64,000 nt of DNA from Variovorax sp. N23 (lineage in GTDB: Bacteria; Pseudomonadota; Gammaproteobacteria; Burkholderiales; Burkholderiaceae_C), in assembly GCF_025486315.1 (NCBI RefSeq), contig NZ_JAOOPY010000013.1, positions 103,835-167,834 on the forward strand, in the 5' to 3' direction. A model generated the notes under the pieces. It was given only the letters and a program-made list of their open reading frames with translations. It did not search any database and had not been told where the DNA came from. Positions 50,660 to 60,301 of the stretch are shown here, piece after piece. Positions within the stretch are counted from its first letter, which is position 1. The number at the start of each line of letters is the position of its first letter. The position numbers and the translations under genes were made by a program.

Positions 50660-53600
50660 CGCGGTCTCTCCGTGAGCCTTGCAGCACGCGTCTGAGCGCT
50701 TCGCCGAACAACTCTTCGTTGTAGCGAGCGCTGCACTGTGCCCAGGCCGACGCCTGCTGCTTCAGCCAACGTGTGTCGTCGTCCAACAGGCGTGCGATGC
50801 CGGCGGCATAGGCGGGGGCGTCTCGCGCCGCCTGGATGTCGATGCCCGCGTCCCAGTCCAGCTGCCGGACCAGCACCGCCGACGCCACCACGGGAATGCC
50901 ATTCGACGCCGCTTCGATCACCTTGGCCGGCACGCCGCCGGCATAGCGCACCGGCGCCACGAACACGCGAGCGCTGTCGTACAGCGGCTCCAGCACCGCT
51001 TGCGCGCCGAGCAACCGCACGTCCGGCCCGGCCAGCTCGCTCACCCGGCTGGACCGGTTGACCCCCACCACCGAGAGCACCGGCGGCTGCGCCATGCGCT
51101 TGCGCAACAAGGGCATCACTTGTTCGATGAACCACACCAGGCCGTCTTCGTTCGGCGTATCGGGGTGCAGAGCGCCCACGAAGAGCAGACCGTTGCGCGT
51201 CGCAGGTCCGGGCACGGAGCGGCGCAAGGTGACCGTGTGGCTCAGCAGGGTGACGCGGTGGCCAGCGGCGCGGAACAGCGCCGCGTCGCGGTCCGACACC
51301 ACGAACACATGGTCCGTGCCATTCGCCAGGCCGATCTCGCCCGCCAGCCGCGCCTGGGCTGCTGCGCGGGTCATGGGCCGGCCCTTGACGGCGGCCTCTG
51401 CGATCTCGCGCAGGGCGAACAGGGCTTCGGCGTCGTAGATCACGCGCATGGGCTCGAACAGCTCCGGCCTGCGCTGACGCAGCGGTTGCAGCGCCTTGAG
51501 ATTGGGGGGGCGGCTGACCACCAGCACGTCGTACAGGCCCTTGCGTTTGTCCAGAAAAGCCTCCAGCCGGTCGATGCCATGGTCCAGCATTACCTCCGTG
51601 CTGTGCGGCAACGAGGCGTACACATCGCGCCAGTTGTCTTCGGCCACCCACAGCGGGAAAAAGGTCACCGGCCAGTCGCGCAATGCCTGCAGCATCAGCC
51701 GCGCCCGGGGCAGGCCGCCGCCCTTGAGCATGTGGGGCACCTCGTTGTCGATGATGAGCACGCGAGGGCGGCGCGGCTGATCTTCCGGTGAACACCACCG
51801 GTCACCGTCAAGTGGCTGGGGCGAGGGGGCCGGCTGGTGCTCCAGCCATTCGCTGTGGCACGCCAGGAAGCGCTGCTGGTTCTCGCGCATCTGTCGCGGT
51901 GCTTCGTCGCCAGTTGCACTGCCCCATTCCAGGTGTTCCAGCAGCACTTCCGGTGCATACACCACGCGAAAGCCTGCGCGCCACACGCGTACGCAGAAGT
52001 CGGTGTCTTCGTAGTAGGCCGGTGCGAAGCGGTCGTCGAAACCGCCCAGCAGGCGCCACACGGCCATGGGCACGGCCAGGAACACGCCCGACACATAGTC
52101 CGCCGCGCGGCCGGCCATGGCGGCTGGTGAGAACGGGTCTTCGCCCCGGCCCATGCCCGCAGTGGAGCCGTCTCGGAAGATGCGGTTGCCCGCCTCCTGC
52201 AAGCCCCCGGTGGTGAGCACGATGCGTCCCCCCAGCGCGCCGATGGCCGGTTCCGCGTCCAACCGCGCGCAGGCGGCCGCCAGCGCGCCTTCCTGCAGGA
52301 TGGCGTCGCTGTTGAGCAGCACCACGTGGCGCCCCCGGGCCAAGATGGCGGCCTCATTGACGGCCCGCAGAAAGCCCAGGTTTTGACGGTGCGAGACGAT
52401 GCGCGCGCCCTGCACCCGCTGCAGCAGCGTCGCGGTTTCGTCGGTGGATGCGTTGTCCACGATAAGGGTCTCGAAAGACACGCCGCGTTGGTCGGCCAGG
52501 GCCTGCAGGGTCTTGCGGGTAAGGCCCGCCTGGTTGTAGAGCACCACGATCACGCTCACGGCTGGCGGCTCGTCCGATCCCGGTGCGGGCAACCGCAGCA
52601 CCACCTCTTTGCCCAGCCAGTCGTGTAATGCGCGCCGGGCCTGCGCCCGCACGCGGTCCTTGGGATCGTTGCCGATTTCTGCGACAGACAGGCTGTGCAC
52701 AAATGCTTCGCACCAGCGCTCGATCTGGGCCGCCACGCGTCGACCGTCCACCAGCGGTGAGTCCAGCATGCGCGACCGCAGCCCGGCGCGGTGCTGGCCC
52801 AGCAAGGGCAGATCGCTGGCGAGCGCGCATGCTGTCTGCACATACGCAGGTGCGTCGGTGGCGGTCCAGCCGCCCAGACCCATGGCCGCCAGAATGGAAT
52901 GGGCCTGCCGCGCTCCGGCCCAGTCGCCCGCCAGCGTGACCACCGGTACCCCCATCCACAGCGCGTCCAGCAGGCTCAGGCCACCATTGCTGGGGAAGGT
53001 GTCCAGCACCAGATCGATGCCTTGAAACCATTCCAGCAGGCCTTCGTAAGAGCGAGCTGGGTCAAAGGCCACGCGCGATGCGGCCACGCCCTGCTCTTGC
53101 AGTGTGGCCAGCACGCTGGTCCGTTGTGGCCAGTCGTGGGACTCTTCGCCAATGAAGCGGATGTTCGATCCGGGCGTGGCCATCAGCACCTGTGCCCAGG
53201 CTTGCAGGCTTGCGGGGTTCAGCCGCAGGCCGCGCGCGGGTACGCCGAAAGTGACGAACCCGTTCGACAGGGCCGGTAGCGGCCCCACCGCCGGTGCGTG
53301 CACCGGCGGGTCCCAGCACCACTGGCCGCCTTCCATGCGCCACAGCGCTTCTTCGTACCGAGCCTCATGTGCGGTGGGGATCGAAGCGCCATCGGTCAGA
53401 TAGGCATCAAACAGCCCGCCCGACGTGCCCCAGCAGCCCAGCCAGCCCACCTGCAACGGGGCCAGGCGGCGCGCGTAGAGCTGCAGCAGGTCCTGCTGTC
53501 CTTCGAAAGGGTGCAGACCGCCGGTGTCGATCAGCACGTCGATGCGGTGGGCCGCGCACGCCGTGGGCAGGGTGTCGAGATCCAGGGGCTCGCAGTGGAT

Positions 53601-55880
53601 GTGGCGCGGCAGCGGCGGCAGCGGCCGGTTGCTGAACACGAACACCTCTGCCGCTTGCGCGTCGTGGCAAGCCAGTACCCGCCGCAGCAGGCTCGCATGC
53701 AACTGGCTCACCACGTAGGCGATGCGAGGCCGCGCGCCTTTGCGCGGCTGCGGGGGCAGACGCGGGCGCTGGTCCATGCCAGCCCGCAGCTTGAGTTCGC
53801 GAAAACGCTGGCGCGCCATCCGGGCGAGATCATCGGGCCGCGAGGCTTCGCTGAGGGAGGCACCGTAGTGCGCCGCACGGCCCGCCCAGGCGTCTGCCGG
53901 AAAGTCCTGCGCGGCCAGCTTGATCAGCCGCATCAGGTGGTCGTGTCCCTGGCGGGAAAACGCATCGACGATGGCTTCCTGAAGCAGGGATTGCCGCAGC
54001 GAGGGGGCCAAAAGGGCCAGGGTGGCCTGTGCGCCCGTTTCGCCCAGGCCCGCCAGCCGCACCAGCACCCGCGCCGCTTCGCCCACACGTTTCTGCGCGG
54101 ACAGCAGGCGCCGGCACAGGGCCAGGGCGCGCGCGTGAGCATCGGGGAAACAGTGGGCGCCTTCGGTCAGCAGCCGGGCCTTGAGCAACATACCACCCGC
54201 ATGAGACGGCTGGCGCGCCAGCAGTTCGTCCACGGTCTCAAGCCCTGATTCAAACGCGCCGCCACGCAGCATCGCTTCGGTCAGCTCCAGCGCGGACACC
54301 GGATCGTCAGGCCGCAGCGAGCGAGCGCGGAGGAAGGCCAGCTGGGCCTGTGCGAAACGCTGGTCTGCGATCAGGATCCAGCCGAGCTGTCGCAGGCTGT
54401 CCAGCCCGTCTGGCCGCAGGCTCAAGGCCGTTTCAATGGCCGCTTCCGCTTCGCTCAGGTGGCGCTGCTGGTGGCGCACCGCCGCCAGCGCCCGCCAGGC
54501 CTCGGCGTCTGCGGGGTCTTGAGCCACGGCGCGCTGCGCCAGGTCCTGGGCCAGGGTGATCTCACCCGCCGCCGTCAGCACGAATGCGGCCTGACACATC
54601 GCGGGGACGTCGTCGGGCCGCAGTTGCAGCAGACGATGAACCACAGCCTTTGAGCCTGGCAGGTCGCCTTCTTCCAGCAAGACCCAGCCCAGCGTGCGCA
54701 GCGACTCCACATTGTTCTTGTCGATCCGCAGTGAGCGTTCCAGCGCACGCAGCCCGGCCAACCGCCGCCCGCCTTGCAAGCGCGCCACGGCCAGCAGGCG
54801 CCACAGCTCACTCTGTTGGGGCGCTTCGCGCAACATCGGGATCAGCAGCCTTCGGGCCTCGTAGGTGCGCTCCAGGTTGAGCAGCACCTGCGCCATCAGG
54901 GCCTGGGCCGCGGGCAGCCCGGGATGCTGTGCCAGCACCTGCTGCAACAGCCAGTGTGCATCGGTCGCATGGCCCCAGCCGGCCTGGATCTGTGCACGGC
55001 GCAGCAGGGCGTCGGTGTGGGTGATGTCGCGCTGTTGCAACTCGCCAAAGCATGCGTCGGCAGCGGTAAGGTCCTGCGCCGCTTGATGCAGCACGCCTAG
55101 CAGGTACCAGGCCTGTGTGCGTTCGGGGTGTGCTTCAGTCTGTCGCCGGGCCAGGTCGATGGCCGCTGAGCGGTGGCCGTTGTCCCAGCGGCGCCAGACC
55201 AGCGCCTGCGTCAGATCGGGGTCGAACGGGCATAGGGTCAAGCCCGCTTCCAGTGTCGCTTCGGCCTCTCGCGCGCGTTGCAGCGCGGTCTGGCAGTGAG
55301 CCAAGTGCAGGTGCAGGCGCCCTTGTTCTGGCGCGTCAGATGGCAGTGCGTCCATCGCTTCCCTGTACAAGGGCATGGCCGCATCCATTTGCCCCAGCTG
55401 CTGGAGCAGCCAACCCATCAGCAGCAGCCGTGCAGGCTCGCGCGATGTCCGCAGCGCAAGCTGTGCCCATTCGGAGGCCTCTTGAAGTTGCCCCATGTCC
55501 TGCAGGGTCCAGGCCAGCGCGGCAGCGGCCTCGTGGAGCGACGCGTCGAGCTGACAGGCCCGGCGCAGGTGTGCCGCAGCCTGGGCCATTGGGCCTGTTT
55601 GGCCTGCCTGGCCCATCTGGCGGTACAGCAGGCCCGTGTACCAGTGCAGGGCCGCGTGGTGGGGCCACTGCGTCAGTGCTGGGGCCAGCACCTGCATGGC
55701 GGCGTCTGTCTCCCCGGCATCCAGCAGAAAGTAGCCGAGTGCCGCGGCGGCATGGGGCGTGGCGCGTGTGGCCAGTGATTGCTGGGCCAGGCGTTGGGCG
55801 CTGGCCTTGTCGCCCTCACCGAAGCGCTGCCACGCCTGGGCCAGCAGGTCCTGAGGCTGCACCGTGACGTCTTCGCTCAC
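50652..55880 (-). CDS. Giant TPR / SPINDLY-OGT / GT2 / GT4 glycosyltransferase fusion
   Basis: This 1742-residue protein carries four blocks. TPR repeats (about 1-690) come first, many with the A-A-L--G pattern. A SPINDLY/O-GlcNAc-transferase-like GT41 region (about 715-1065) has RIAYVVSQLHASLLRR and DLVLDTFPSNGGLSLLDALWMGVPVVTL. A GT2 domain (about 1105-1330) has VSVIVVLYNQAG, VVLLNSDAILQ and YYEDTDFCVRVW. A GT4 domain (about 1370-1742) has RPRVLIIDNEVPHM and GGVPAKVIEAASNGIPVVAS. The GTG start at 55880 overlaps the upstream stop (GTGA); the frame is open further, but out of any domain. It suggests one protein that recognises a protein or lipid acceptor by TPRs and builds a short glycan. Confidence 0.85.
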   Translation of the reverse strand: MSEDVTVQPQDLLAQAWQRFGEGDKASAQRLAQQSLATRATPHAAAALGYFLLDAGETDAAMQVLAPALTQWPHHAALHWYTGLLYRQMGQAGQTGPMAQAAAHLRRACQLDASLHEAAAALAWTLQDMGQLQEASEWAQLALRTSREPARLLLMGWLLQQLGQMDAAMPLYREAMDALPSDAPEQGRLHLHLAHCQTALQRAREAEATLEAGLTLCPFDPDLTQALVWRRWDNGHRSAAIDLARRQTEAHPERTQAWYLLGVLHQAAQDLTAADACFGELQQRDITHTDALLRRAQIQAGWGHATDAHWLLQQVLAQHPGLPAAQALMAQVLLNLERTYEARRLLIPMLREAPQQSELWRLLAVARLQGGRRLAGLRALERSLRIDKNNVESLRTLGWVLLEEGDLPGSKAVVHRLLQLRPDDVPAMCQAAFVLTAAGEITLAQDLAQRAVAQDPADAEAWRALAAVRHQQRHLSEAEAAIETALSLRPDGLDSLRQLGWILIADQRFAQAQLAFLRARSLRPDDPVSALELTEAMLRGGAFESGLETVDELLARQPSHAGGMLLKARLLTEGAHCFPDAHARALALCRRLLSAQKRVGEAARVLVRLAGLGETGAQATLALLAPSLRQSLLQEAIVDAFSRQGHDHLMRLIKLAAQDFPADAWAGRAAHYGASLSEASRPDDLARMARQRFRELKLRAGMDQRPRLPPQPRKGARPRIAYVVSQLHASLLRRVLACHDAQAAEVFVFSNRPLPPLPRHIHCEPLDLDTLPTACAAHRIDVLIDTGGLHPFEGQQDLLQLYARRLAPLQVGWLGCWGTSGGLFDAYLTDGASIPTAHEARYEEALWRMEGGQWCWDPPVHAPAVGPLPALSNGFVTFGVPARGLRLNPASLQAWAQVLMATPGSNIRFIGEESHDWPQRTSVLATLQEQGVAASRVAFDPARSYEGLLEWFQGIDLVLDTFPSNGGLSLLDALWMGVPVVTLAGDWAGARQAHSILAAMGLGGWTATDAPAYVQTACALASDLPLLGQHRAGLRSRMLDSPLVDGRRVAAQIERWCEAFVHSLSVAEIGNDPKDRVRAQARRALHDWLGKEVVLRLPAPGSDEPPAVSVIVVLYNQAGLTRKTLQALADQRGVSFETLIVDNASTDETATLLQRVQGARIVSHRQNLGFLRAVNEAAILARGRHVVLLNSDAILQEGALAAACARLDAEPAIGALGGRIVLTTGGLQEAGNRIFRDGSTAGMGRGEDPFSPAAMAGRAADYVSGVFLAVPMAVWRLLGGFDDRFAPAYYEDTDFCVRVWRAGFRVVYAPEVLLEHLEWGSATGDEAPRQMRENQQRFLACHSEWLEHQPAPSPQPLDGDRWCSPEDQPRRPRVLIIDNEVPHMLKGGGLPRARLMLQALRDWPVTFFPLWVAEDNWRDVYASLPHSTEVMLDHGIDRLEAFLDKRKGLYDVLVVSRPPNLKALQPLRQRRPELFEPMRVIYDAEALFALREIAEAAVKGRPMTRAAAQARLAGEIGLANGTDHVFVVSDRDAALFRAAGHRVTLLSHTVTLRRSVPGPATRNGLLFVGALHPDTPNEDGLVWFIEQVMPLLRKRMAQPPVLSVVGVNRSSRVSELAGPDVRLLGAQAVLEPLYDSARVFVAPVRYAGGVPAKVIEAASNGIPVVASAVLVRQLDWDAGIDIQAARDAPAYAAGIARLLDDDTRWLKQQASAWAQCSARYNEELFGEALRRVLQGSRRDRDA

Positions 55881-57760
55881 GCCAGGGAACCGCCCGCAGC
55901 GGACACGAGCCTTTCGGCGACCACGGTGAAAAACAGCACCTCGCGGTCGTAGGCCGGTTGCAGTTGCTGGTGGAAGGTCACCCGGCACTGCGTGAAGCCC
56001 AGCAGGCCCAGGGCCGAGGTGAAGAACTGCGGCGTGAACTGCCACCAGGTGTCGATCTGCTCCACCCCCCGGTGCGGCAGCAGCTTGGCCAACGGCTCGT
56101 CGCCCAGCGAAGGGTCGTGCATTTCGGTGATGACCATGGTGTGTCGCACCCGGTCCGCCACGCTTTGCAGCAGGTCGAACGGGCGGCGCGTGTGCAGCAG
56201 CACCGACGCCAGCACGCCCATGTCAAAGGGGCCGAAGTCTGCCGGCAGCGCGCAGGGGTCGCCCTCGAACACGCGCACGCGGGACTGGTGCTGCTGGTGC
56301 AGGTACCAGAAGCTGTTGCGCACGCTTTCGATGGTGGCGCTGAAGTCGCTGCGCCAGGCCTGCGTGTCAAAGCCCTCGAACGGCACCAGGTCCCACAGGT
56401 GGGCCATGGACGGTTCCACGCAGGTTACCGAAGCGCCGGCGGCTTCCATGTAGAACGACAGGTGCCCACTGGCCGGTCCTACTTCCAGGACGGAACGGCC
56501 GGTCACGCTGGTCTCGCCCAGGTACTCGAAGGTGTTGGGCCTAAGGTCCCATTCGGCGCTCACTTCCTCGCCATCGTCCAGCGTGCAGGCGTGGTAGAAG
56601 CGGCAGTCTTCGCGGCGCGGCGAGCGGGGCGCCACCTCGCGCAGCGTGGCGGCGGTGGGGAGAGCGGACGCAACAGGGGTGGTGTTCGGCAACTGGCGGT
56701 CTAGCTGTTCCCTGGCCTGCGCGGTGTGCTGGGCATGCAAGGCCAGGCGGCTGAGCATGTCACTCACGATCAACGGTGTGGCGGCAACATGGGCGAACGA
56801 CTGTCGCAAGGCGGCCTGCCGGTGCAGTTCGCTGGCCACCGGGTCGTACAGCGACCGCAGCGCCTGCGCCCATTGCGCCACTGGCGCTTCAGGCGCCAGC
56901 GTGGTCCCGGCTGCGCCCACGAGCGCCGGCAGGTGGCCGCGGTCGCTGGCCAGCACGGGCAGGCCATTGAGCTGCGCTTCCAGCGCAGTGCGCCCAAAAG
57001 ACTCCTCCCACACCGATGGCATGAGCAACACCCGCGAACGGGCGAACACCTCGCGCATGTCGCGGGTGGGGTCCTGCCATTCGATGTTGCCTAGCTGGGC
57101 GGCCCGGTGCCGGCACCAAGCGCGCCAGGCGGGGTCCAGGTGCCAGCTCTCCATCACCAGAAAAGGCAGCTCCGGGCAGGCTTCGGCTAGCGCAAACATC
57201 GTTTCCACGCCCTTGATAGGCGCAGGGTTGACGAACAGCACCTGGTCGCCGGTGCGCCCGGCCACATAGGGTTCCGGCGCCACCACGGGAGGAACGACCA
57301 CGCAGTCGATGCCGTAGAGGGCGCGCCAGCGCTGGGCGGTGAAGGCCGAATTGGCGAAGTACAACAGCGAAGGGTCGGGCGCCAGGTTGCCCGCCAACTG
57401 GCGGGTTTCCACGTTGTGCAGGTAGGCCGCCGTGGCGCGCCCGGTGGACAGACTGGCCAGCAACATGGGCGCCAGCGTGGTGCCGCTCTGTACCACGATG
57501 GCGTCTGCCCCCCAGGCCGCAGCGGCCATGGGCAGGGCTTGCTCCGGTGCTTCGGCGCGCAGCACCAGGTAACCCAGGCTCTCGTCGCTGCTGGTGCCGG
57601 CTGTTCGCGGGCTGGCCTGATCGCTAGCCACTCGGCCGCACAGCACGGCGGCTTCGGCCCCCATGGCGCGGATGGCCAGGCACAGGTCGTGGGTGGTGGT
57701 CTGAAGCCCGCCGGTGATCTCCGGCAGGTGGGCGTAGTTGGAAGCCAGCAGGACGCGCAT
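55877..57760 (-). CDS. GT4 glycosyltransferase-methyltransferase fusion
   Basis: This 627-residue protein has an N-terminal GT-B glycosyltransferase (start MRVLLASNYAHLPEITGGLQ; donor-site motif WEESFGRTALEAQLNGLPVLAS near residue 250 with the E-x7-E pattern). A C-terminal class I methyltransferase has VLEVGPASGHLSFYMEAAG near residue 420 and VTCVEPS, with FDMGVLASVLLHTRRP as motif IV. It is first in an operon with the 1742-residue fusion and the methyltransferase at 49790. The two activities probably add and cap the same sugar. Confidence 0.85.
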   Translation of the reverse strand: MRVLLASNYAHLPEITGGLQTTTHDLCLAIRAMGAEAAVLCGRVASDQASPRTAGTSSDESLGYLVLRAEAPEQALPMAAAAWGADAIVVQSGTTLAPMLLASLSTGRATAAYLHNVETRQLAGNLAPDPSLLYFANSAFTAQRWRALYGIDCVVVPPVVAPEPYVAGRTGDQVLFVNPAPIKGVETMFALAEACPELPFLVMESWHLDPAWRAWCRHRAAQLGNIEWQDPTRDMREVFARSRVLLMPSVWEESFGRTALEAQLNGLPVLASDRGHLPALVGAAGTTLAPEAPVAQWAQALRSLYDPVASELHRQAALRQSFAHVAATPLIVSDMLSRLALHAQHTAQAREQLDRQLPNTTPVASALPTAATLREVAPRSPRREDCRFYHACTLDDGEEVSAEWDLRPNTFEYLGETSVTGRSVLEVGPASGHLSFYMEAAGASVTCVEPSMAHLWDLVPFEGFDTQAWRSDFSATIESVRNSFWYLHQQHQSRVRVFEGDPCALPADFGPFDMGVLASVLLHTRRPFDLLQSVADRVRHTMVITEMHDPSLGDEPLAKLLPHRGVEQIDTWWQFTPQFFTSALGLLGFTQCRVTFHQQLQPAYDREVLFFTVVAERLVSAAGGSLA

Positions 57761-57867
57761 GGGTCCGATCGTCCGGTGAGAGGTGAAGGCACTTCACCTG
57801 CCGTGCCCTGGGGCAGGGCACGCCGGTCGCTGGCGGGCCGGGGCAGGTGTCTGGTGCGGGAGAAAGG

Positions 57868-58716
57868 TCAGGACTGGTGTTGTACCTGCCCGGTGCCCAG
57901 GAGTGTCTTGAGCGTGTTCGACGGAGTGTTGCCAGCGTTGGTATCGACCACGTTTTTCAGCCGGTCGTTGGCCAGTGTGCCACCCGGGTTGGAAGTGCCA
58001 CCCGGCGTGTTGCCCGTGCTGATCAACTGGCCAGTGGGGGCTGGGGAGATTTGCCTGGCGGCGACGTTGTTGCTGGGAGAGGATTGCAGTCTGTTCAGCT
58101 GGTTGTTCAATTCGTTGACCGGCACCCTCTGGGGGGTGCTGGGGGGCTGGCCGGTGCCAAAACTGGTTCCAAAGCCTGCGCGGGTGACGGTCTGCGTGTT
58201 GCCGTTGTTGTCGGTCGTCGACATGCCTTGACCGAAAAGAAAGACGCCACTGGTCTTTTGACCGTCGGTCTCCACCATGGTGATCCCGCCCTGAATCTCC
58301 ACCTTGCCCTGCGGCGTGCTCACCACCGTGGGCTGGTTCTTGCTGATCTGGCCGCCCACCACCCGCACCAGGCCCTTGGTCAGGCCCAGGCGGATCTGGC
58401 CCTGGCGCGTAGCCGGGTCGAACTGGAAGGTCTCCAGCACCAGTTCCGAATCCGGCCCCAGCGTTACGGCGGACTGGTCCAGGAACAGCAGGTGCAGCTG
58501 GCCGTTGGGGCCGGTGGCGAATTTTTGGCCCGGCACCACCTGGCTGCCCACCATCAGGGTCTGGGCGTTGCTGGTAACCGGGGCGCCGGCCGACACGGCC
58601 GTGACTACGCCGGCACGCGGCGCGGTGGTCTGGGGTGTCTGTGCCACAGCGGCGGGCACTGCGGCGCTGGACAGGGCGGCGGCCAGCCACCAGTCTTTGG
58701 AAATGGGAGGACTCAT
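57868..58716 (-). CDS. FecR-domain exported protein
   Basis: This 282-residue protein has a signal peptide (WWLAAALSSAAVPAAVAQ), then a FecR-type beta domain: AGVVTAVSAGAPVTSN, VGSQVVPGQKFATGPNGQLHLLFLDQSAVTLGPDSELVLETF. A Thr/Asn/Gly-rich, low-complexity tail of about 120 residues follows. FecR-domain proteins in the periplasm are usually found near secreted adhesins or signalling systems and may bind carbohydrate or other proteins. It follows the barrel-protein gene by 61 bases and is probably cotranscribed with it. Confidence 0.8.
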   Translation of the reverse strand: MSPPISKDWWLAAALSSAAVPAAVAQTPQTTAPRAGVVTAVSAGAPVTSNAQTLMVGSQVVPGQKFATGPNGQLHLLFLDQSAVTLGPDSELVLETFQFDPATRQGQIRLGLTKGLVRVVGGQISKNQPTVVSTPQGKVEIQGGITMVETDGQKTSGVFLFGQGMSTTDNNGNTQTVTRAGFGTSFGTGQPPSTPQRVPVNELNNQLNRLQSSPSNNVAARQISPAPTGQLISTGNTPGGTSNPGGTLANDRLKNVVDTNAGNTPSNTLKTLLGTGQVQHQS

Positions 58717-58777
58717 CGCGGGCTCCTGGAGCAGTCGGTTCGGTTCACGGGTTCGGGTCTTGCGGGGAACAACGGGC

Positions 58778-60166
58778 TCAGAGGCGGTATGACACGGCCA
58801 GCAGCAGCGCGGTGTTCTTCCAGCGGTGGTTGGGCAGGTTGGAGCGCGTGCGGGTGTGTTCCAGCTGCATCAGCAACGACCACTTGTCGGACAGAGGCAC
58901 GGTGTTGCCTACACCCACGCGCCAGTCGGTATCCTGGCGCTTCTTCAGGGGGTCGACGGCTGGGTCTGGCGCACCGTATCCGCGGCTCTGTACGCTGCCC
59001 CAGAACCAAGTCGTCCAGGCGCCTGTCATCTGCGGCAGCGGGTTGGCATAGGTGGCGGAATACGTGACGCGAGCCTCGTAGGCGTCGTAGTCGTAGAAGG
59101 CGCGGTCGGTGCGGTGAGTGCGGGCGCGCAGTTCCCCACTGAGCACTCGGCCCGGGTCCAGTTCGCGGCTCAGGCGCGCACGCAGAAGGTTATCAGGTCC
59201 GCCCAGAGCATCGGCGTCGGGCACGTCGATGCGGTTGGCGTAGCTGAACTGGCGGTGTTCAATCCCGGCTTCTAGCAGCAGGCGTTCGCTGAAGCGGTTG
59301 TTTACGTCCAGCCCCAGGCCGCCGGCGGTGAGTAAGTTCTTGCCTTGCGCGCTCAGCGTTGCTGCGATCACATGGGGCCGCAGGGTCAAGCCGCTGGAGG
59401 CGTCCTGGACCGGTTTGAAGCGCACGCCGCTGGTCACTTCAGCCAGGGCCAAGTTGTATGGGGCGACCTGGTTGGGCTGCAGGCGGCTGCCGGAGGACGA
59501 GCTGAACTTGACCACCTGGGCCACCAGCGAACTCACCACGGTGGCTTGGTTCTGGGTTTCTAGGTCGTATTCGTGGTTTAGTTGCAAGGTCAGCTGCACA
59601 TCGGTGTCTGACTTGGGGCGATACGCCGGGTCCACGGGCACCAGGGTGCCGGCAGCCAGCACCTGGCTCTCTGAGGTGCGCGACGCGGGATTGGTCTGCG
59701 CCCGCAAGCCCAGGATCATCTGGCCGTCGACTCGGGATATCTGGTTGCGTTTGCGGGTGTCGCGCAGCAGAGTTTCGGCTAGATGACGCTGTTCGCCCTG
59801 CAGCCGGGCATCTTCAAGCGCGGTGTTCAGCAGGGACTCTGCCATGCCGTAGGAGCCCAGGCGGTAATAGAGCACAGCCAGTTCCAGGCGCACGGTGGCC
59901 GGTGCGTTCGGGTCCAGCAACAGCCGTTCCAGCGCCGCCACCCCGCCTTCGTAGTTGCCCGCCTGCACGAGCAGTTGCGCATAGTTCATGCCGCGCCCCA
60001 TGTCGCTTGGGGTCTCCAGCACCTGGCGGAAAGCGTCGTCAATCTGACGCTCTGTGGGCAGGTTGGGCGTCGTCTGCGCCATGGCGGCGGCGCTAGCGAC
60101 TGTGCCCATCAAGGCCACGATCCAGTGCCTGGGGAGGGGAAGGCTAATGTCCTTCGAGGTCCTCAA
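58778..60166 (-). CDS. TPR-containing outer-membrane beta-barrel protein
   Basis: This 462-residue protein has a signal peptide (HWIVALMGTVASAAAMAQ) and an N-terminal TPR region (NYAQLLVQAGNYEGGVAALERLLL, LAVLYYRLGSYGMAESLL). From about residue 170 there is a barrel of alternating aromatic/polar strands ending in Leu-Leu-Leu-Ala-Val-Ser-Tyr-Arg-Leu. This layout is like the surface lipoprotein assembly modifier (Slam/DUF560) class. The TTG at 60166 has AGGAG 6 bases upstream and is preferred over the frame's ATG at 60208. It may secrete or fold a surface protein; its partner would be the FecR-domain protein or an unseen substrate. Confidence 0.75.
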   Translation of the reverse strand: MRTSKDISLPLPRHWIVALMGTVASAAAMAQTTPNLPTERQIDDAFRQVLETPSDMGRGMNYAQLLVQAGNYEGGVAALERLLLDPNAPATVRLELAVLYYRLGSYGMAESLLNTALEDARLQGEQRHLAETLLRDTRKRNQISRVDGQMILGLRAQTNPASRTSESQVLAAGTLVPVDPAYRPKSDTDVQLTLQLNHEYDLETQNQATVVSSLVAQVVKFSSSSGSRLQPNQVAPYNLALAEVTSGVRFKPVQDASSGLTLRPHVIAATLSAQGKNLLTAGGLGLDVNNRFSERLLLEAGIEHRQFSYANRIDVPDADALGGPDNLLRARLSRELDPGRVLSGELRARTHRTDRAFYDYDAYEARVTYSATYANPLPQMTGAWTTWFWGSVQSRGYGAPDPAVDPLKKRQDTDWRVGVGNTVPLSDKWSLLMQLEHTRTRSNLPNHRWKNTALLLAVSYRL

Positions 60167-60301
60167 TTGGAGCTCCTTAGTTGATGGGATCTGAATGAGT
60201 TTACACAATGAATTTCATTTGGAAACATTTGGTCAAGTCGTTCGGCAGATTTGACACAGATGCCTGTGGCCCATCACCTCGATATTTAGCCAGCGAGGCG
60301 G

